Source of the DNA: SAR202 cluster bacterium | GTDB lineage: Bacteria; Chloroflexota; Dehalococcoidia; UBA3495 | Length of the DNA stretch: 23,267 nt | Direction: 5' to 3' | Assembly (NCBI GenBank): GCA_009392775.1 | Contig: VFFT01000093.1 | Location: 1-23,267, forward strand | Part shown: piece by piece, positions 15,411 through 22,820 of the stretch | Layout: each line of letters starts with the position of its first letter | How positions within the stretch are numbered: the stretch's first letter is position 1 | Made by a program: the position numbers and the translations under genes | The notes under the pieces: generated by a model | The model's database searches: none | What the model was told of the DNA's origin: nothing | What the model saw: only the letters and a program-made list of their open reading frames with translations

Positions 15411-16592
15411 TTAGTCCCTCCCCAGAATGACCGTCCCGCCACTATGGCGCGATCCTAATGCTCCCCCAGTCCCGTGGCATAAGGCTATATTACAATTTGG
15501 CACTTGTCTTGGTGTTCCTTCGAACTGATGTCTTAGTTGTCGGGTAGCTTCTAGAAGAAGAAAAATACCTCTCATCCCTGGGTGATTTGATGATAAGCCA
15601 CCACCGTCAGTATTTATTGGAAGTTCTCCGCCGATTTCTAGTCTCCCGCCGGAAACGAAATCTCCTCCCTCGCCCTTTTTGCAAAATCCTAGATCTTCTA
15701 GTGTTTCTATAACTGTGATAGTAAAGGAATCGTATATCATGGCCATATCGATGTCTTTATGAGTTACTCCTGCCATATCGAAAGCGGGTGTCGTACTCTG
15801 TTTTGCGGCAATTTCCATTAAGTTACGTTTGCCAGCGCCTTGGTGTGCTAGGGCTTCGCCAACACCCAAAACCCAAACGGGACTTTGTTTACAATTGCGG
15901 GCCAGCTCAGGGGATGCTACTACGACCGCACCGCCTCCGTCCGTTATTACGCAACAATCTAGCAGATGCAGAGGAGATGATATTACTCTTGCATTTACAA
16001 CATCGTCGACGGTTATGGGTGTTCTAAATAGAGCTTCAGGATTCATAGAAGCATGTTTTCTAATCGCAACAGCAACTTCTGCAAGCTGCTCTGAAGTAGT
16101 CCCATACAGATGCATGTGACGCTGCGCTATCATAGCGTATAGTCCTACTGTGGTCAGTCCGTAAAGCTCTTCGAAGCTATCTGGCGACGGGTCTAATCTA
16201 GGATGTCCAAATCGGGCCACTCCACCTGTCCCTACAGACACGCCTCCAGACCTGGCCAAGCTGCTGTAGGTTATCACTGCGCAGTTAATTCTTCCTGCAG
16301 CGATAGCTGTCAAGGCGTGGGATAAGTGGAATTCGAATGATCCTCCTCCTACAGTAGTATTGTCCACATACTTTGGATACATGTCTAGGTAGTCGGCTAG
16401 ATTTAAGCCACTATTTCGAATGCTGCTGGACGCAGTAAACAAACCTTCAACGTCGTTCTTAGTCAATCCAGCGTCTTCAAGCGCTTTTATTACGCTTTCA
16501 CCTTGTATTTGCAGTTCACTCTTGTCAGGTGAGTACCTGGTTATATGCTCATTGATGCCAACGATCGCGGCGCCGCGTTTGAGATCGACCAT
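15411..16592 (-). CDS. Thiolase-like protein lacking the nucleophilic Cys (Ltp2/SCPx-like)
   Basis: Thiolase-superfamily protein, 393 aa, of the lipid-transfer-protein/SCPx-like group. Landmarks: the N-terminal IVGINEHITR, GGGSFEFHLSHALTAIAAG (82-100), DGGGAVVVAS (218-227), IYDSFTI (286-292), NHPG (336-339) and CHGTGGALGSRHSGG (372-386). The nucleophilic Cys of thiolases would fall in the 82-90 segment, where there is Ser85 and no Cys. In Ltp2 aldolases, which also lack it, catalysis uses tyrosines, one in a YDSF-type motif like Tyr287. A C-C-bond-cleaving aldolase or another acyl-CoA function fits better than a classical thiolase. A good ribosome site (AGAGG) and a consensus promoter precede it; the DUF35 partner follows directly. 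Confidence 0.88.
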   Translation of the reverse strand: MVDLKRGAAIVGINEHITRYSPDKSELQIQGESVIKALEDAGLTKNDVEGLFTASSSIRNSGLNLADYLDMYPKYVDNTTVGGGSFEFHLSHALTAIAAGRINCAVITYSSLARSGGVSVGTGGVARFGHPRLDPSPDSFEELYGLTTVGLYAMIAQRHMHLYGTTSEQLAEVAVAIRKHASMNPEALFRTPITVDDVVNARVISSPLHLLDCCVITDGGGAVVVASPELARNCKQSPVWVLGVGEALAHQGAGKRNLMEIAAKQSTTPAFDMAGVTHKDIDMAMIYDSFTITVIETLEDLGFCKKGEGGDFVSGGRLEIGGELPINTDGGGLSSNHPGMRGIFLLLEATRQLRHQFEGTPRQVPNCNIALCHGTGGALGSRHSGGTVILGRD

Positions 16593-16630
16593 AAATGTTA
16601 CCTCTTGCGTGATCTAGGAAAAGCTGCCCT

Positions 16631-16659
16631 ATAATAAGTGGCCTACATACGGGTGTCAA
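16631..16659 (-). promoter_or_regulatory. Consensus-like sigma70 promoter of the thiolase-like/DUF35 operon
   Basis: On the - strand: perfect TTGACA (16659-16654), a 17-nt spacer and TATTAT (16636-16631, five of six). Start expected near 16624, leaving a leader of about 32 nt to the ATG at 16592. It lies 54 bp or more beyond the surE stop, so the operon is probably transcribed independently of surE. Confidence 0.75.
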
Positions 16660-16712
16660 GATACAGATATCATTAAAAGACATCTGATGACAGCTGTGGC
16701 ATTAATTCCTTT

Positions 16713-17510
16713 TTAAGTCGCTTGATTTAATTCATCTGATATACCTGACAGCAAAACCTGTAGTGAGGATATATTGTCATTGTCGGTAAGACCGAGGTGT
16801 AATGGCGTTATAGATATAGTGCTATTCTTAACGGCAAACATATCTGTCCCTGGCCCATTATCTTGATGAATTGGCTTGTTGCGGGATATCCAGTATTTAT
16901 CATGAATTCCAGACGTATCTTTACGTACAGATTCTCCGTATGAACGGCCACCTAGTTTTGTAATTTCTATTCCATTTAATTCGTTCAAGGCGATACTAGG
17001 TATATTAATGTTTAGTAGACATTGACCGTTTGTAGAATTATCTATTAGTCTTTTACCGATCAATGGGAGAAGAGCTGCAGCTGGACCAAATTGTGGATTT
17101 TGGATAGATCCGACGGATATTGCAATAGTTGGATAACCGCGCATGTACCCTTGCATAGCTGCCCCTACGGTTCCGGATACCATGACATCCCAGCCAAGGT
17201 TTGATCCAGAATTTATCCCGGACACAACAAGATCTACTTTACCGATTAGTTCTTCTAATGCAAGAATTGCACAGTCTGCAGGAGTACCTTCAACAGAATA
17301 TGCGGCTATTGCATTTGAATGATTATGTCCACCGCTGACAGGCGCAGAGTGTACCATTAGAGGATGATGTAATGTGAGTGAGCCACCTACCCCGCTTTGT
17401 TCTCTGTCTGGAGCTACAATAAATACTTCTCCAAGCTCGTTAAGGGCCTTGGCTGCTTCCCATAAACCTGGCGAATGTATACCATCATCATTTGTAAGTA
17501 GAATCTTCAG
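16713..17510 (-). CDS. surE: 5'-nucleotidase SurE with non-canonical start codon
   Basis: Metal-dependent nucleotidase acting on nucleoside 5'- and 3'-monophosphates. The frame is continuous from 17510 to the TAA at 16713. Starting at CTG (17510-17508) it gives 265 aa beginning MKILLTNDDGIHSPG, so that Asp8, Asp9 and Ser39 take exactly the E. coli positions for the metal site, with SGINSGSNLG at 97-106. No ATG, GTG or TTG lies between the upstream in-frame TAA and this point; the other candidate is ATA at 17513-17511. An AAAAGG site lies 5-8 nt upstream of these codons. The first ATG (17355-17357) would delete 51 residues including the metal ligands, so it cannot be the functional start. It is divergent from lysA. 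Confidence 0.88.
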   Translation of the reverse strand: MKILLTNDDGIHSPGLWEAAKALNELGEVFIVAPDREQSGVGGSLTLHHPLMVHSAPVSGGHNHSNAIAAYSVEGTPADCAILALEELIGKVDLVVSGINSGSNLGWDVMVSGTVGAAMQGYMRGYPTIAISVGSIQNPQFGPAAALLPLIGKRLIDNSTNGQCLLNINIPSIALNELNGIEITKLGGRSYGESVRKDTSGIHDKYWISRNKPIHQDNGPGTDMFAVKNSTISITPLHLGLTDNDNISSLQVLLSGISDELNQAT

Positions 17511-17670
17511 TATATTAACCTTTTCGAATGAATCTTAAAGCGAGGCCTAATTTTAGCAGGGGACCATATTAATATCAAAAACGTTACTTGTATGATTGTC
17601 AGATTGAATCTATTAGATTGGTGTTCTTGCGTCTATTCGAGTACTCCAATAAGATAGCCGTAGGTGACTA

Positions 17671-17676
17671 TATAAT
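17671..17676 (+). promoter_or_regulatory. -10 box of the lysA-holB unit
   Basis: A perfect TATAAT within TATATAAT, 20 nt before the lysA ATG. Start expected near 17683, a very short leader containing the AAAGG ribosome site at 17685-17689. No convincing -35. The 185-bp gap shared with surE otherwise shows nothing I could name. Confidence 0.5.
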
Positions 17677-17695
17677 TTGTACAGAAAGGTAAATA

Positions 17696-19003
17696 ATGTT
17701 CCCTAAGAACGTATTCCCAGAGACGTCTGAAATAGATTCGCATGGTCAATTGGTTATAGCCGGGTGTAACACTCTTGATTTGGCGGCAGAATTCGGGACT
17801 CCCGTATATGTGATAGATGAATTGACAGTGAGAAATAGGTGCCGAGAATTTGTCAAACAGTTTTCATCGATTTATCCGAACAGTAAAGTTTTGTACGCAT
17901 CGAAAGCTTATATAAATCCTGCCTTAGCAAAAATTTTTCAAGAAGAAGGTTTGGGCTTAGACGTAGTTTCTGGTGGTGAGTTTGCAGTGGCTAAAGCTGC
18001 CGGTTTTCCGCTACAAGAAGTATATTTTCATGGGAATAACAAAACTCCAGATGAGCTCACGCAGTCGTTACAGGGTGGTATAGGCCGTGTGGTAGTTGAT
18101 AGTTTTCATGAACTAGAGGTCCTGAATGAGATAGCATCAATTAATGGCAAAGTACAGGATATATTGATCCGAGTATCTCCTGGTATAGATCCCCATACAC
18201 ATGCGTATACTACTACTGGAATCATCGATTCTAAATTTGGATTTTCTATCCAGACTGGTGATGCTGAGAAGGCTATAAAATGGGCTTTAAATGCCGAACA
18301 TCTGGAGCTGATTGGACTTCATTTCCATTTAGGATCTCCCATATTTGAGCTAGAACCTTATACTGCAGCCACCGATCTGGTATTAAGATTTGCTGCACAG
18401 TTTAGAGAAGATGGTCTGAATTTGAGAGAATTTAGTCCAGGCGGCGGATTTGCAATAGCTTATACTCGAGATCAAGTGCCTCCTGAGATTTCTGATTACG
18501 CAAGTTCTATAGTATCTACCATGACAGCTACTTGCGAGGAACTTGGTATGGAGTATCCAAAGCTTCTTATAGAGCCTGGAAGATCTATTATTGGTCCCGC
18601 TGGAGTAGCTCTGTACAAAGTTGGTGCGATTAAGGACATACCAGGAGTCCGGAAGTACGTTAGTGTAGACGGTGGTATGGGAGACAACATTCGCCCTGCA
18701 CTTTATCAAGCTGCTTATGAGGTTATATCAGCAGCTCAAGCAGATGAGGCTGGAGATGACAAAGTCACTATTGCGGGGAAGTATTGTGAATCAGGCGATG
18801 TTCTGGCAACGGATATATTTTTACCTAGGCTGTCATCAGGAGATGTGATTGCGATACCTGCATCAGGCGCCTACTGTCCTTCGATGGCTAGTAATTATAA
18901 TTTGAACCCGCGTCCTCCTATAATCTTAGTTAAAGATGGGACTGCACGCTTGATTCGACGTCGAGAGAGCTATGAAGATCTGATGTATTGTGACGTGGTA
19001 TAA
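17696..19003 (+). CDS. lysA: Diaminopimelate decarboxylase
   Basis: PLP enzyme of fold type III that decarboxylates meso-diaminopimelate to L-lysine. It is 435 aa. The PLP lysine is Lys70 (YASKAY); HFHLGSP, SPGGGFA, EPGRSI, the dimer-contributed Cys364 in CESGDVLA and GAYCPSMASNYN all match. The N-terminus has a short extension relative to E. coli. The ATG follows AAAGG. The partner gene dapA lies 4 kb downstream on the other strand. holB follows after 32 bp. Confidence 0.96.
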   Translation: MFPKNVFPETSEIDSHGQLVIAGCNTLDLAAEFGTPVYVIDELTVRNRCREFVKQFSSIYPNSKVLYASKAYINPALAKIFQEEGLGLDVVSGGEFAVAKAAGFPLQEVYFHGNNKTPDELTQSLQGGIGRVVVDSFHELEVLNEIASINGKVQDILIRVSPGIDPHTHAYTTTGIIDSKFGFSIQTGDAEKAIKWALNAEHLELIGLHFHLGSPIFELEPYTAATDLVLRFAAQFREDGLNLREFSPGGGFAIAYTRDQVPPEISDYASSIVSTMTATCEELGMEYPKLLIEPGRSIIGPAGVALYKVGAIKDIPGVRKYVSVDGGMGDNIRPALYQAAYEVISAAQADEAGDDKVTIAGKYCESGDVLATDIFLPRLSSGDVIAIPASGAYCPSMASNYNLNPRPPIILVKDGTARLIRRRESYEDLMYCDVV

Positions 19004-19035
19004 ATTTATTTGTTTATTGTACGAGAGAGGGTGTC

Positions 19036-20055
19036 TTGTGGTTAATTCATGGTCAAGATCATATATTAACTCAAATCAAAGCTAGCTTATCTGCTAATAG
19101 GCTTGCACACGCTTATCTTTTCTGTGGCCCTTCTGGGGTTGGGAAAATGTGTTTTGCTATGGACTTGGCTAAAGCGGTTAATTGCGTGTCGGACATGGAG
19201 CAACCGTGTGGACTTTGCGAGCAATGTGTAAGAATAGCTTCTAAAAATCACTCAGATGTTAGAGTATTGGGAGTGCAAAATAGTGACAATGACTCGCGTT
19301 CTCGTACTGTTATTGGTATTGACGATGTTAAGGAAGTTTTACATAAAACCAATCTAAAACCATTCGAAGGGAAATGTACAGTAATTGTTTTTGATGGTGC
19401 AGAGAATCTTAGCACTGAGGCTTCTAATGCCCTGTTGAAAACACTTGAGGAACCGGCACCACAAGTATTAATAATACTATTAACTAATAACGATGCTAAT
19501 ATTCTTGATACTATTCGTTCACGGTGTCGTAGTTATACATTCAATGTTTTACCTAAAGAACTTATAACCAAAATATTGATTGACGAATACTCTTGTAATC
19601 CTGAAAATTCGGAATTAATAGCGCGGCTTTCAAGAGGGAGTATCGGATGGGCGATAAGTGCAGCCACTAACCCTGATGTCCTGAAGCAACGTGACGCCGA
19701 TCTTAATCATTTACAACAAACTATGGAAGCTGGCTTAGTTGAAAAGTTCGATTATGTTAGCGAACTGGCCTCTGAATTTGGTAGGAATAGAGATGGGGTA
19801 AAGGATGTTCTCTACTTATGGAGAACGTGGTGTCGCGACCTGATTATTTTGAACATGTCGAGTGAAGAGCATGTGATTAATAGCGACAAGATAACAATGC
19901 TAAAAGATCAAGAGAGTAATATGAACTTTAGGGATATATCGAGTTTTGTAGGGGTTGTAGATCGGACTATTTATGCGCTCGACCACAATGTAAATCCTAG
20001 GTTGGCTCTTGAAAATATGATTTTAAATATGCCTAAAGTTAGATACCATGGTTAG
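19036..20055 (+). CDS. holB: DNA polymerase III delta' subunit
   Basis: Clamp-loader subunit of the replicative polymerase, 339 aa. The AAA+ domain has GPSGVGK (31-37) but Met38 instead of Thr/Ser after the Walker A lysine, and VFDGAENL in place of a DExx box, so it is probably a non-hydrolysing delta' rather than DnaX. Four cysteines (50, 58, 61, 64) form the zinc module seen in gamma and delta'. ALLKTLEEP and the SRC motif (IRSRCRSYTF) follow. TTG at 19036 is the start, 5 nt after GAGAGG. It probably reads from the lysA transcript. It converges on the HNH gene with 5 bp between stops. Confidence 0.9.
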   Translation: MWLIHGQDHILTQIKASLSANRLAHAYLFCGPSGVGKMCFAMDLAKAVNCVSDMEQPCGLCEQCVRIASKNHSDVRVLGVQNSDNDSRSRTVIGIDDVKEVLHKTNLKPFEGKCTVIVFDGAENLSTEASNALLKTLEEPAPQVLIILLTNNDANILDTIRSRCRSYTFNVLPKELITKILIDEYSCNPENSELIARLSRGSIGWAISAATNPDVLKQRDADLNHLQQTMEAGLVEKFDYVSELASEFGRNRDGVKDVLYLWRTWCRDLIILNMSSEEHVINSDKITMLKDQESNMNFRDISSFVGVVDRTIYALDHNVNPRLALENMILNMPKVRYHG

Positions 20056-20060
20056 TTTGT

Positions 20061-20666
20061 TTAGCTGATTCGTTCCTGATCCTGCATGCTCCAAGGTACG
20101 TAAGGTATCCAGGGATCTATCATTGAGTAGTTTTGAAGAATCCGGTATGGATTCGGCTGAGGAATTTTGGGTTCTTTTAGAAGTCGCATGTTTGCTTCTA
20201 ACGGTGTTCGGCCCGCTTTTCTTAGGTTGCACGTAGAACACGCCGCAACTACGTTTTCCCATGTGTGTGGACCTTTTTGGATGCGTGGAATGACATGGTC
20301 TAAAGTCAGCTCGGATGTCTTTAGTGTGCAGTATTGACACGTATATTGATCTCTCAAAAATATTTCTTTCTTTGAGATTTTACGTGGAGAATATGGTCGT
20401 TTGACCATATATTCCAGACGAATCACTGAAGGAACGTGAAGGAGCCTTTTTATAGTGTGGATTTCTGCTTGGTAATTGTCGAGAGTTTCTGCTTTTTCCT
20501 TTTCAACCAAGACAATGGCGCGACGACCGGTGCAGATATTAATTGGGACGTAGTTTAGGTTTAGCACTAACACAGGAAGACTTAGTAAGCCTTGTTGGGG
20601 ACTGACTAAGCCCTGCTTATCTTCACTACTAACCATATCTTTAGCAGTTGGAAGTGTTCTAACCAC
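20061..20666 (-). CDS. HNH endonuclease family protein
   Basis: HNH-fold protein, 201 aa. The C-terminal half carries the zinc-bound HNH core: Cys110-x2-Cys113, LDHVIP with His124, Asn138 (WENVV), then Cys143-x2-Cys146-Asn147 and Lys150. The N-terminal part (VLVLNLNYVPINICTGRRAI) is typical of the widespread small HNH proteins often placed beside housekeeping genes in Chloroflexota, Actinobacteria and Cyanobacteria; their role is not established. No methyltransferase, phage or toxin genes are adjacent, so restriction or homing is not supported. The GTG at 20666 is preceded by AAGGT about 9 nt upstream; an ATG ten codons later has a poorer site. Confidence 0.87.
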   Translation of the reverse strand: MVRTLPTAKDMVSSEDKQGLVSPQQGLLSLPVLVLNLNYVPINICTGRRAIVLVEKEKAETLDNYQAEIHTIKRLLHVPSVIRLEYMVKRPYSPRKISKKEIFLRDQYTCQYCTLKTSELTLDHVIPRIQKGPHTWENVVAACSTCNLRKAGRTPLEANMRLLKEPKIPQPNPYRILQNYSMIDPWIPYVPWSMQDQERIS

Positions 20667-20708
20667 CTGATACGTACCTTAGTAATTTAATATCTATATC
20701 ACTGGTGG

Positions 20709-20714
20709 ATTATA
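20709..20714 (-). promoter_or_regulatory. Possible -10 box of the HNH gene
   Basis: A perfect TATAAT on the - strand (within TATATAAT) in the 98-bp gap between the CvpA stop and the HNH start. No clear -35. Start expected near 20702, leader about 35 nt. Confidence 0.4.
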
Positions 20715-20764
20715 TACCAATGTCTTCGATATGGCATGGAATCGTTATTATCTGGGACAGAGAA

Positions 20765-21310
20765 TTATTTTAAGCTATCACTCATATTCTCTTGCATGCT
20801 ATCCGCAATATCTCCAGCCTTCTGGTTCCAATCGCTAGGTATGATCTTTAAACCTCTAGTAACAACATCAAAGTTGTCAGCTAGGAAACTCCCCAAGGTC
20901 GAGTCATCTATTGTCTCTTGTATTGAACCTACAGGGAATTTTTGTAGACCAGTCAATATCCCAGATAGGAGTATGAATCCAATGATCAGGCCTATTATTG
21001 CTCCGGATGCACTATTAGCAAGGCCTCCCAGGGGAATAATACTTACGGCTATTTTTATGACTTTACTAAGTATCGTACCAAGAATGAGTAAACCGATAAA
21101 TATTACTATGAATGCGGCGATTGATTGTACGTTCTCATTTTCTGAAATAAACGACAAAATATTTCCGATTGGTTCGGCTATGCGGCTGGATAGTGCTAGA
21201 CCTACCACCACCACTACTAGCGGGACTATCATTTTTATGATTCCTGTTCTGAATCCCCAGAAAGCTAATACTCCCCAGCAAATTAAAACCGCGATGTCAA
21301 TCCAGTTCAT
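20765..21310 (-). CDS. CvpA-family membrane protein
   Basis: A 181-aa integral membrane protein beginning MNWIDIAVLI, the typical CvpA opening. About four hydrophobic segments are visible (residues roughly 5-23, 25-43, 62-86 and 97-120), with the glycine-rich GGLANSASGAIIGLIIG motif before the last, then a soluble tail of about 60 residues. CvpA was named for colicin V production in E. coli, but its general role is in envelope homeostasis and remains loosely defined. AGGA lies 8 nt before the ATG. It is divergent from cmk. Confidence 0.88.
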   Translation of the reverse strand: MNWIDIAVLICWGVLAFWGFRTGIIKMIVPLVVVVVGLALSSRIAEPIGNILSFISENENVQSIAAFIVIFIGLLILGTILSKVIKIAVSIIPLGGLANSASGAIIGLIIGFILLSGILTGLQKFPVGSIQETIDDSTLGSFLADNFDVVTRGLKIIPSDWNQKAGDIADSMQENMSDSLK

Positions 21311-21350
21311 AATAATGTCCTATTAATATCTAGTATTGGGACTCGTAACA

Positions 21351-21356
21351 ATTATA
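21351..21356 (-). promoter_or_regulatory. -10 box of the cvpA-family gene
   Basis: A perfect TATAAT on the - strand, about 40 nt upstream of the CvpA ATG; the -35 region is poor. Expected start near 21344. Confidence 0.4.
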
Positions 21357-21421
21357 GCGACTAACAAATTACAAAACTATATATTTTGATGATGATAACT
21401 TGTGGTTTGTGTATGTAATCA

Positions 21422-21449
21422 ATAGGGTGTCAGGTTGTAATAGGTGTCA
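21422..21449. repeat. Direct repeat upstream of cmk
   Basis: ATAGGGTGTCA (21422-21432) and ATAGGTGTCA (21440-21449) repeat with 18-nt periodicity, immediately upstream of the cmk extended -10 box, in the -35 region and above. The placement suggests an activator or repressor site, but no regulator is known. Confidence 0.35.
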
Positions 21450-21458
21450 TTACGCGAA

Positions 21459-21467
21459 TGCTATACT
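21459..21467 (+). promoter_or_regulatory. Extended -10 promoter of cmk-plsC
   Basis: TGCTATACT: TATACT (21462-21467) preceded by TGn, no good -35. Start expected near 21474, giving a leader of about 18 nt with AGGG at 21481-21484 as ribosome site. Confidence 0.55.
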
Positions 21468-21491
21468 AGTTTGAACAACGAGGGAAATTAA

Positions 21492-22154
21492 TTGATTAAT
21501 AAGAATGTTATAGCTATAGACGGGCCGGTTGCCGCAGGCAAGAGCATCATAGGTCAACGTGTTGCTACTAGGCTAGGGTTTAGATATTTTGATACCGGTG
21601 TGATCTATCGATCTGTAGCCTGGGTCGTTCGTAGTCGTAGAATAGACGAATTAAATGAATCACAAATAGAGTTAGTAGCATCTCAGATGCGGTTGGATTT
21701 GGATACAGAAAATACTAATGTTGTCATTGTTAACGGTGTTCGTGTTTCAGATGAATTGAAGAGTCAAGAAGTGACCAGGCTCTCTTCAATAGTGGCAGCT
21801 TTATCCGGTGTTAGAAATTCCATGGTTAGTCTACAAAGAGGTATTATTGATCACGGGGATGTCGTGATGGTTGGGAGAGATATTGGCACAGTGATTGCTC
21901 CTGATGCTGAGTTGAAGATATATCTTACTGCTTCGGTAGAAAGCCGGGCTACAAGAAGATTTAATGATCTTATTAGCCAGGGATCGCAGACTTCGTTTGA
22001 CCAAGTACTAGACGAGACGATATCAAGAGATGAACGTGATTCATCGAGGAGTGACTCACCGTTGGTAATGGCTACTGATGCAATAGAAATTGACAATAGT
22101 GAAATGACTATAGAACAAACTGTTAATGCTATATTGGAACACTACCAAATATGA
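21492..22154 (+). CDS. cmk: Cytidylate kinase
   Basis: Phosphorylates CMP and dCMP with ATP; 220 aa. P-loop GPVAAGKS at 11-18, substrate segment DTGVIYRSVAW, GRDIGTVIAPDA, the lid-type RATRRFNDL and RDERDSSRSDSPLV all match bacterial Cmk. The start is a TTG at 21492, 7 nt after AGGG; there is no in-frame ATG or GTG near the conserved N-terminus. Its stop overlaps the plsC start (ATGA), so the two are coupled. This cmk-plsC pairing is common in bacteria. Confidence 0.95.
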   Translation: MINKNVIAIDGPVAAGKSIIGQRVATRLGFRYFDTGVIYRSVAWVVRSRRIDELNESQIELVASQMRLDLDTENTNVVIVNGVRVSDELKSQEVTRLSSIVAALSGVRNSMVSLQRGIIDHGDVVMVGRDIGTVIAPDAELKIYLTASVESRATRRFNDLISQGSQTSFDQVLDETISRDERDSSRSDSPLVMATDAIEIDNSEMTIEQTVNAILEHYQI

Positions 22155-22786
22155 TAAGACTAGGTTATGAGACGACGATATTCTACAGGATAGCAGCTGG
22201 TTTCGTACGGCTGTGTTTTAGAAGTTTCGGAAGGTTACATATTACCGGTCAAGAATATATACCTCCTTATGGGCCCCTAATAGTAGTAGCTAATCATCTT
22301 TCATACAATGATCCCCCATTTATAGCTGCTGTTCTGACAAGACCTCTAGACTTCTTGGGAAAGAAAGAACTGTTTAATAATACTATTATGAGTTTTTTCA
22401 TGAAACGATTTAGAGTTTATCCAATAGATCGCTCCGGCGGGGCAGAGGCAATGAATATAGCTATGGACTTATTGGGAAATGACCATGCATTAGCGATATT
22501 TCCTGAGGGGCAGCGAAGCCCTACAGCTACCCTGCAGAAAGCCAAACCCGGGGCGGCATATCTAGCCTTAAAGTCTCAAGCGGCTATTCTTCCTATAGCC
22601 GTATACGGCACAGAAAAATATCCACCTTGGCGTATGCTGTTTCCGTTCAGAGATTTACATGTGAACATTGGCAGTCCTTTTACTCTGCCAGTTATAGAAG
22701 GAAATTACACGAGGGGTGTTATAAATGGAGCGTCAGATATAATAATGGGAAGAATCTCAGACCTTCTCCCCGATGAGTATAAATGA
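22151..22786 (+). CDS. plsC: 1-acyl-sn-glycerol-3-phosphate acyltransferase
   Basis: Membrane-associated acyltransferase converting lysophosphatidate to phosphatidate, the step after PlsY. It is 211 aa. The catalytic NHxxxxD is NHLSYND (His49, Asp54); YPIDRSGG (90-97), FPEGQRSP (117-124) and LPIAVYGTE give the other family blocks. An N-terminal hydrophobic stretch (IFYRIAAGFVRLCF) may anchor it. The ATG overlaps the cmk stop. With gpsA and plsY in the same window the glycerolipid route lacks only PlsX. Confidence 0.94.
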   Translation: MIRLGYETTIFYRIAAGFVRLCFRSFGRLHITGQEYIPPYGPLIVVANHLSYNDPPFIAAVLTRPLDFLGKKELFNNTIMSFFMKRFRVYPIDRSGGAEAMNIAMDLLGNDHALAIFPEGQRSPTATLQKAKPGAAYLALKSQAAILPIAVYGTEKYPPWRMLFPFRDLHVNIGSPFTLPVIEGNYTRGVINGASDIIMGRISDLLPDEYK

Positions 22787-22820
22787 TCACCATTCAAAAC
22801 TTCATTGCAGAACACTAGAG

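Noticed and set aside
16713..17357. surE as a truncated gene or pseudogene starting at the ATG at 17357
   Set aside because: The same frame continues upstream with perfectly conserved SurE sequence to a plausible non-canonical start, so the gene is intact.
20061..20666. HNH protein as part of a restriction or homing system
   Set aside because: No methyltransferase, intron, intein or phage gene is nearby; the protein resembles the widespread stand-alone HNH family.
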